Shown: positions 7,072 through 10,708 of the stretch, one piece after another
How positions within the stretch are numbered: the first letter of the stretch is position 1
Layout of the letters: each line of letters opens with the position of its first letter
Assembly: GCA_964442285.1 (NCBI GenBank)
Contig: CAYTZH010000083.1
Location: forward strand, 1-10,708
DNA: 10,708 nucleotides
Reading direction: 5' to 3'
Source of the DNA: CAYTZH01 sp964442285
GTDB lineage: Bacteria; Myxococcota_A; UBA9160; JAFDET01
Made by a program: the position numbers and the translations under genes
Notes under the pieces: model-generated
What the model saw: the letters and a program-made list of their open reading frames with translations, nothing else
The model's database searches: none
Told to the model about the DNA's origin: nothing

Positions 7072-7896
7072 TCAGCTCCAGATCGGCAGACTGAGCCACC
7101 AGTTCCACCACTCGGGCCAGCCGCGGGTCCAGAAGGGCCCGCTGATCACGATGCAGACGGCGCTGAAGAACCCCGCAGCCAGTGCGAGGAAGAGCCCGAG
7201 CCGGTGGATGCCCGTGGCCCCGATGGAGTAGCCGAGCGCGTCGCGGAAGAAGGTGTTCTCGTGCTCCGACGTCTTGACCGCCTCTCCCGCGGGCGGGTTC
7301 GTCACCGAGAGGATCAAGGCGCCGTGCAGGGAGAGCGCGAGCGTCGTGGTGAAGAAGAAGGTCACCGCGAGCATGTGCGCCGGGTTGTAGTGGAAGTGCA
7401 GGAACTGGTACCCGACGTTCGAGACCCAGTCCAGGTGGCTCAGGATCCCGTACGGAAAGCCGTGCCCCCAGGCGCCGAGCAGGAGGGGTCGGATCACCAC
7501 CAGGGTCACGTAGGCGAAGACCGCCGTGCCGAAGGCGAAGGGCACGTGCAGGCCCATGCCCAGCTTCCGGGCGATCTCGGCCTGGCGCAAGGCCCAGGAG
7601 ACGAAGGCGCCGATCGCGCAGATGGTCACGATCTGCCAGATCCCGCCCTCGCGCATCGGCGCCAGGGCCAGGCCGTAGCTCAGATCCGGGGGCGCGATGT
7701 TGATCTGCCAGAGGTTCCAGGTCGGGCCGATTGCCGCTCCCCACACCAGCAGCAGCGTCCCGACGAGGGTGAAGAAGATGGTGGTCACGCCGAAGAAGCC
7801 GACGTAGAAGGGCCCGACCCAGAAGTCGAAGAGGTCCCCCCCTACGAGGGTTCCTCCGCGGACCCGGTACCGGGGTTCGAAGCTCAGCATCGACAT
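7072..7896 (-). CDS. pufL: Photosynthetic reaction centre L subunit
   Basis: L subunit of the reaction centre, with five membrane helices; it carries the active electron-transfer branch and the QB pocket. The protein has 274 residues. It begins MSMLSFEPRYRVRGGTL; aligning with MALLSFERKYRVRGGTL of R. sphaeroides makes ATG 7896 the right start rather than the second Met two codons later. Counting this Met, the ligands are His154 and His174 (L153, L173), iron ligands His191 and His231 (L190, L230), and QB-site Glu213 and Ser224 (L212, L223). His169 (L168) is kept. Two choices differ from R. sphaeroides: Asn214 (Asp L213) and Gln105 (Glu L104). The C-terminus GWPEWWNWWLSLPIWS is short, as in many beta- and gammaproteobacterial forms. 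GGAGGA at 7904-7909 gives good spacing. A hairpin-rich 106-base spacer separates it from pufA. Confidence 0.97.
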   Translation of the reverse strand: MSMLSFEPRYRVRGGTLVGGDLFDFWVGPFYVGFFGVTTIFFTLVGTLLLVWGAAIGPTWNLWQINIAPPDLSYGLALAPMREGGIWQIVTICAIGAFVSWALRQAEIARKLGMGLHVPFAFGTAVFAYVTLVVIRPLLLGAWGHGFPYGILSHLDWVSNVGYQFLHFHYNPAHMLAVTFFFTTTLALSLHGALILSVTNPPAGEAVKTSEHENTFFRDALGYSIGATGIHRLGLFLALAAGFFSAVCIVISGPFWTRGWPEWWNWWLSLPIWS

Positions 7897-7909
7897 CGAA
7901 TGGTCCTCC

Positions 7910-7939
7910 GCGGGGTGGTTCCGGCCGACCGGGCCCCGC
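7910..7939 (-). promoter_or_regulatory. Second stem-loop upstream of the pufL ribosome site
   Basis: GCGGGG at 7910-7915 pairs with CCCCGC at 7934-7939 around an 18-base loop. The loop itself contains a small stem, CCGG at 7921-7924 with CCGG at 7929-7932. The structure abuts the pufL Shine-Dalgarno sequence (GGAGGA, 7904-7909), so it could affect pufL translation or act with the stronger hairpin upstream in differential mRNA stability. Stems this short arise easily in GC-rich DNA, so the confidence is modest. Confidence 0.4.
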
Positions 7940-7952
7940 CTCGTTCGCGCGT

Positions 7953-7985
7953 GACGGACGGGCCCACCGGGTGGGCCCGTCCGTC
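7953..7985 (-). promoter_or_regulatory. Strong intercistronic hairpin between pufA and pufL
   Basis: A perfect inverted repeat: GACGGACGGGCCCACC at 7953-7968 and its exact complement at 7970-7985. Allowing a 3-base loop this gives a 15-bp, very GC-rich stem in the puf transcript, starting 18 bases after the pufA stop. No T-run follows in the direction of transcription, so it does not look like an ordinary intrinsic terminator. In Rhodobacter, hairpins at this same place block 3'-to-5' decay and leave stable pufBA message, giving more LH1 than reaction centre. The same role is inferred here from position and structure. Confidence 0.85.
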
Positions 7986-8002
7986 GCCGCCAGCGACCGT
8001 AC

Positions 8003-8203
8003 CTACCGGGTCTCCAACGCGGAGACCTGGGTGTCGTTCGGTGCCGACAGCTGCGCCGCCGGTGCGCTGGCGGGGTTCTCGAGCCAGTTGAACCGCTCGG
8101 TGCTCAGCAGGATGAAGTGGATCACCACGGCCAGCACGAAGAGGAACGTGAACAGCCCGATCAGCGCCCGCCGGGGATCGAAAAGCATCCAGACTCGCCA
8201 CAT
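8003..8203 (-). CDS. pufA: Light-harvesting 1 alpha polypeptide
   Basis: LH1 alpha subunit: a single membrane helix that, with beta, binds bacteriochlorophyll in the ring around the reaction centre. The protein has 66 residues. It begins MWRVWMLFDPRRALIGLF, the classic N-terminus, then a helix of about residues 13-34 with the bacteriochlorophyll ligand His29 in VVIHFILLSTERFNWLE. A hydrophilic tail of about 24 residues follows NWLE; such tails are often removed after insertion in other species. The start ATG 8203 has AGGAGGT at 8211-8217, the strongest ribosome site in the window, which suits high LH1 output. pufB ends 47 bases upstream. The gene is short but beyond doubt by motif. Confidence 0.96.
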   Translation of the reverse strand: MWRVWMLFDPRRALIGLFTFLFVLAVVIHFILLSTERFNWLENPASAPAAQLSAPNDTQVSALETR

Positions 8204-8250
8204 GGCGGGTACCTCCTATTCCAGTTCAGAAGACGGAAAGGCGGCCCCGG

Positions 8251-8421
8251 CTACTGCAGCCAGGGGCGCCACATCCACACGAGGATGTGAGCCACGATCG
8301 CGATGCCGGTGAAGCCCGCGAAGCTCGCCATGAAGATCCCGTGGAACTCCTTGGCTTCCTGTTCCGTGAGTCCGGAAAGCGAGCCCTCTCGCTTTCCCGA
8401 CCCGACTGCTGAGTTCGCCAT
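8251..8421 (-). CDS. pufB: Light-harvesting 1 beta polypeptide
   Basis: LH1 beta subunit, partner of PufA in the core antenna. The protein has 56 residues. Family features are GLTEQEAKEFHGIFM (residues 17-31, with the conserved His27) and a single membrane helix ending in AIVAHILVWMWRPWLQ, where His45 is the bacteriochlorophyll ligand and WRPW is the usual C-terminal cap. I chose ATG 8421 because GGAGGAG lies at 8426-8432 and the N-terminus MANSAVGSGKREGSLSGLT is of normal length; the frame stays open upstream only as noise. It precedes pufA, as in all known puf operons. The 89-base spacer before it is described separately. Confidence 0.95.
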   Translation of the reverse strand: MANSAVGSGKREGSLSGLTEQEAKEFHGIFMASFAGFTGIAIVAHILVWMWRPWLQ

Positions 8422-8510
8422 TGCTCTCCTCCAATGGGCCACATGGGCCCCGACAAGGCCTCTCGGCCGTGACAACGCGCGCCGATCGGGGCGCTCCCGG
8501 ACGCGATCGC
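8422..8510 (-). other. Spacer between the pufQ-like gene and pufB, possible puf regulatory region
   Basis: This 89-base non-coding stretch is the only sizeable gap upstream of pufBALMC. It holds the pufB ribosome site (GGAGGAG, 8426-8432) and two small potential stems: GGGCC/GGCCC at 8436-8440 and 8446-8450, and GGCC/GGCC at 8457-8460 and 8465-8468. The pentamer GACAA occurs twice, at 8452-8456 and 8471-8475 (TTGTC on the transcribed strand). I see no convincing -35/-10 pair and no TGT-N12-ACA site of the PpsR/CrtJ type. It could carry a promoter or RNA-processing site, but that is a guess from location. Confidence 0.3.
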
Positions 8511-8729
8511 CTACCAGCCGACGAAGGCGTACGGGATGTAGGTGCGGGCGGCCTCGTGCGCCTCGTGGATCACGGAGCCGTAGCCGCCCGCGCCGCTCGG
8601 CCAGGGGCGCCAGCGCCACCCACTCAGACGCGCGATGGCCGCCGGCACCAGGAACACCACGAACCCCAGCGCCACCATCCATCCGAACTGGCGATGCTCC
8701 TGCTCGATCCGTCGATTCACTCCGTTCAT
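8511..8729 (-). CDS. pufQ: Small one-helix membrane protein in the pufQ position (PufQ-like)
   Basis: A 72-residue protein between bchZ and pufB, exactly where Rhodobacter has pufQ, whose product is a small protein linked to bacteriochlorophyll precursor handling and LH1 assembly. Visible features are a charged N-terminus (MNGVNRRIEQEHRQ), one hydrophobic helix at about residues 16-35 (FGWMVALGFVVFLVPAAIA), a Trp/Arg-rich stretch (GWRWRPWP), and a C-terminal EAHEAARTYIPYAFVGW resembling the xxEAxxITPxIF ending of PufQ. Length and layout fit PufQ (about 74 residues), but identity to remembered sequences is low. The start ATG 8729 has GGGAGGA upstream and overlaps the bchZ stop in an ATGA, so it should be co-translated with bchZ. 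The coupling makes it very likely a real gene; the name rests on position and shape. Confidence 0.6.
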   Translation of the reverse strand: MNGVNRRIEQEHRQFGWMVALGFVVFLVPAAIARLSGWRWRPWPSGAGGYGSVIHEAHEAARTYIPYAFVGW

Positions 8730-10177
8730 GCCGTTCCTCCCGGAAGCCCCGCCGCGGCGGAGCCTCCCACGTGCGCAACCGTCACCCGGTCCTCCCCGGC
8801 GTCCCGGGCGCGACGCTCCGCGGCGTCGCGCAGCCGCTTCGCCGCCGAGATCCTCGTGAGGACGGGCTCGGAGGCGATCCGTTCGTCGAGCGCCGTGCGC
8901 GCCGCGTCGTCCCAGGCCAGCTCCCGGAGGAGGCGCGTGGGCGTGGCGTCCACGGCGTCCAGCTCGCCCGCCAGCGGCAGCACGTCGAAGAGGGCGTCGA
9001 AGAGGGCGTTGCAGAACTCCTGCACCAGGTAGGTCGCCCCGGCGTAGCCCATGAAGGGGGTGCCGGTGTGGCGGCGGATGATGGCGCCGGGGAAGGAGGC
9101 GGGGATGTAGCGGGTTCGTGCCCCGCTCTCCGCCGCGTACATTCGCTCGTTGTAGCTGCCGAAGAGCACCATGGGGGCCCGGGTGCGGATGGCCTCGCGC
9201 ACCTGCTCGTTGTCGGGCTTGATCCCCGGACGCCGGGCCACGGCGAACGTGCAGGGCAGTCCGAGCTCCGTCTCGAGGAAGTGGCGGACACCGCGGGCGT
9301 AGGTCTCGTTGGCCACGACTGCGAAGCTGGCCGTTCCGAAGAAGTCCTGGGTGACCGAGCGCCAGAGGTCCCAGACCGGCTTGAGCGTGGTGTGCTTCTC
9401 GCGCGTGATGAAGGGCTCCGGGTCCAGCCCGGTGAGCTCGCCGAGCTTCCGGAGGAAGCGGGTGGTGCTGTGCAGCCCGATGGGCGCCTGCAGGTAGGGG
9501 CGGTCGAGGGCCTCGCACAGCATTCGCCCGAACTCGCGGTACAGACACACGTTGACGTCGGCGTCCAGGAGCTTCGGGACGTCGGCCAGGTGGCTGCCGA
9601 GGGGGAAGACCAGATTGACCTCGGCCCCGATGCCCTCGACGAGACGACGGATCTCGGCGAGGTCCGACGGCGTGTTGAACGTGCCGTAGATCGGTCCGAT
9701 CAGGTTCACCAGGGGCCGTTCGCCCTCGGGCCGGGGCCTGCGCTTCGGCGGGCGCTTGGGCCCGTACTCGGTCCAGAGCCAGTAGAGGGCCCGGTCGGCG
9801 CTCTGCCACTGGTCCTCGTCGATGGTGCGCGGCAGGAAGCGCTGGAGATTCGTGCCCTCGGGCGTCACGCCGCCCCCGATCATCTCGGCGATCGAGCCGG
9901 TGACGACGACGCTCGGGAGCTCCGGATCGAGGGTCCCGTGGGCGCGGGACATGGCGTTCTCCGTGCCGTGCTGTCCCAGCTCCTCTTCGCCGAGGCCGGT
10001 GACGACGATGGGCAGCTCGTGGGGCGGCAGCGCGTCGGTGTAGTGGAGCACCGACGTGACCGGCAGGTTCTCGCAGCCCACCGGCCCGTCGATGACGACC
10101 TGGAGGCCCTTGATCGCCGTGAAGGCGTAGACCGCCCCCCAGTAGCCTCCGGCGCGATCGTGGTCGATGACGTGCAT
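8726..10177 (-). CDS. bchZ: Chlorophyllide a reductase subunit Z
   Basis: NifK-like catalytic subunit of chlorophyllide a oxidoreductase, the BchXYZ nitrogenase-like enzyme that reduces the C7-C8 bond of ring B on the way to bacteriochlorophyll a. The protein has 483 residues, normal for the family. The start ATG 10177 gives MHVIDHDRAGGYWGAVY, the standard N-terminus; the frame runs further upstream only because it overlies bchY. Cys35 in DGPVGCENLPV is the conserved [4Fe-4S] ligand that BchZ contributes. TGSIAEMIGGGVTPEGTN and FLPRTIDEDQWQ are near-invariant blocks, and RRHTGTPFMGYAGATYLVQE lies in the C-terminal part. The start overlaps the bchY stop by one base (TGATG) and its stop overlaps the pufQ-like start, so bchYZ-pufQ look translationally coupled. 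The carrier protein gene bchX is expected upstream, outside the window. Confidence 0.97.
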   Translation of the reverse strand: MHVIDHDRAGGYWGAVYAFTAIKGLQVVIDGPVGCENLPVTSVLHYTDALPPHELPIVVTGLGEEELGQHGTENAMSRAHGTLDPELPSVVVTGSIAEMIGGGVTPEGTNLQRFLPRTIDEDQWQSADRALYWLWTEYGPKRPPKRRPRPEGERPLVNLIGPIYGTFNTPSDLAEIRRLVEGIGAEVNLVFPLGSHLADVPKLLDADVNVCLYREFGRMLCEALDRPYLQAPIGLHSTTRFLRKLGELTGLDPEPFITREKHTTLKPVWDLWRSVTQDFFGTASFAVVANETYARGVRHFLETELGLPCTFAVARRPGIKPDNEQVREAIRTRAPMVLFGSYNERMYAAESGARTRYIPASFPGAIIRRHTGTPFMGYAGATYLVQEFCNALFDALFDVLPLAGELDAVDATPTRLLRELAWDDAARTALDERIASEPVLTRISAAKRLRDAAERRARDAGEDRVTVAHVGGSAAAGLPGGTA

Positions 10178-10708
10178 CAGCCGAGATCCTGGGGCGAAGC
10201 CCCGTTCTTGGCGCCCCGGGCGCGCTGGCGCGCGGTCCGGGCCCGGAATCCGGGCCGGGAGACCGGCACGTCCTGCCACACGCCCGCGGCGTCGCCGTGT
10301 CCCACGCCCTCGAAGAAGGAACGCATCGTGTCGAAGCGCGCGCGGCTCGCCAACGCGCCCCCGACCACCGGCGCGAGCGCGCCGGCGCCGGCCGGGCCCA
10401 TCAGGGGCCGGGCGGAGATGAGGTTCGTGAAGTAGAGCGCGGGGACCGCCTGCTCCTTGGCCTTCTGCACCACCGGCGTGGTCCCGATGGCCAGGTCGGG
10501 GCGGTACTCCTCCACCGCGGCGAGGTCCTGCTCCAGCGATGCCCGGTACGCGACCTGCACCCCGCGGGCCTCCAGCCAGGCCGCGTCGGGCGCCGACCAG
10601 GGGGTGCGCGGAAGCGCCGTGCCCGCGTAGCGCACGTCGGCGCCGCTCTCGACCAGCAGCCGGGCGACCAGCAGCTCGGAGCCCTCGTAGCCGGAGAGGG
10701 TGATGCGC
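10177..10708 (-). CDS. bchY: Chlorophyllide a reductase subunit Y (C-terminal part)
   Basis: NifD-like subunit of chlorophyllide a reductase, partner of BchZ. Only the C-terminal 176 residues are in the window: the frame is open to the right edge (codons read from 10707 down) and stops at TGA 10179-10177. The fragment begins RITLSGYEGSELLVARLL, then carries GTALPRTPWS, ASLEQDLAAVEEYRPDLAIG, GTTPVVQKAKEQ and ALYFTNLISARPLMGPAGAG, all strongly conserved BchY blocks, and ends in a basic, poorly conserved tail. The cluster-ligand cysteines of BchY lie nearer the N-terminus and cannot be checked. The true start is outside the window; a GTG at 10635 is internal, because clear homology continues upstream of it. 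Confidence 0.96.
   Translation of the reverse strand, partial: RITLSGYEGSELLVARLLVESGADVRYAGTALPRTPWSAPDAAWLEARGVQVAYRASLEQDLAAVEEYRPDLAIGTTPVVQKAKEQAVPALYFTNLISARPLMGPAGAGALAPVVGGALASRARFDTMRSFFEGVGHGDAAGVWQDVPVSRPGFRARTARQRARGAKNGASPQDLG

Noticed and set aside
8422..8510. Search for a PpsR/CrtJ repressor site (TGT-N12-ACA) upstream of pufB.
   Set aside because: The + strand of this spacer has three ACA triplets but no TGT, so no such palindrome exists here. A site upstream of bchY or further out is not excluded.
8303..10435. A 710-codon open frame on the + strand opposite bchZ and the pufQ-like gene.
   Set aside because: It is the antisense of conserved bchZ and bchY sequence, has no start context or family motif, and its composition reflects the complementary codons.
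10177..10635. GTG at 10635 as the start of a small separate gene.
   Set aside because: Clear BchY homology (LSGYEGSELLVARLL) continues upstream in the same frame to the window edge, so this codon is internal.

Overview
The window is a strongly GC-rich, gene-dense piece of a phototrophic bacterial chromosome. It holds the 3' part of a Calvin-Benson-Bassham (cbb) operon on the + strand and the bchYZ-puf superoperon on the - strand, meeting tail to tail at about 4950-4984. All calls come from reading the translations against remembered family sequences; no search was run.

Plus strand, 1-4984: cbbL (red-type form I Rubisco large subunit, 5' end outside the window), cbbS, cbbX (red-type Rubisco activase), cbbY (xylulose-1,5-bisphosphate phosphatase, HAD family), cbbF (class I fructose-1,6-bisphosphatase) and cbbP (phosphoribulokinase). 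Spacing runs from an overlap of 7 bases to a gap of 18 bases, so this looks like one transcription unit. Its logic is clear: CbbP makes ribulose-1,5-bisphosphate, CbbLS fixes CO2, CbbX strips inhibitory sugar phosphates from dead-end Rubisco, CbbY destroys one of the released inhibitors, and CbbF feeds regeneration.

Minus strand, 10708-4950 in transcription order: bchY (5' end outside the window) and bchZ, two subunits of chlorophyllide a reductase; a 72-residue one-helix membrane protein in the position of pufQ; pufB and pufA (LH1 beta and alpha); pufL and pufM (type II reaction centre); and pufC (tetraheme cytochrome subunit, a predicted lipoprotein). The pufA-pufL spacer carries a very strong hairpin and a second weaker one, the arrangement that in Rhodobacter stabilises the pufBA part of the message. 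The organism therefore makes bacteriochlorophyll a, has an LH1-RC core with bound tetraheme cytochrome, and can probably fix CO2.

Taxonomy: an anoxygenic phototroph with a quinone-type reaction centre. PufL, PufA and PufC look like those of purple bacteria (Pseudomonadota), but such clusters also occur in Gemmatimonadota and Myxococcota, and nothing here decides the phylum. There is no gene-free stretch above about 110 bases, and I see no RNA gene, mobile element or CRISPR array. I do not see an undescribed system. The points of interest are the direct physical linkage of the cbb and puf operons, the overlapping convergent gene ends with a low-complexity PufC tail, specific reaction-centre residue choices, and the pufQ-like gene.
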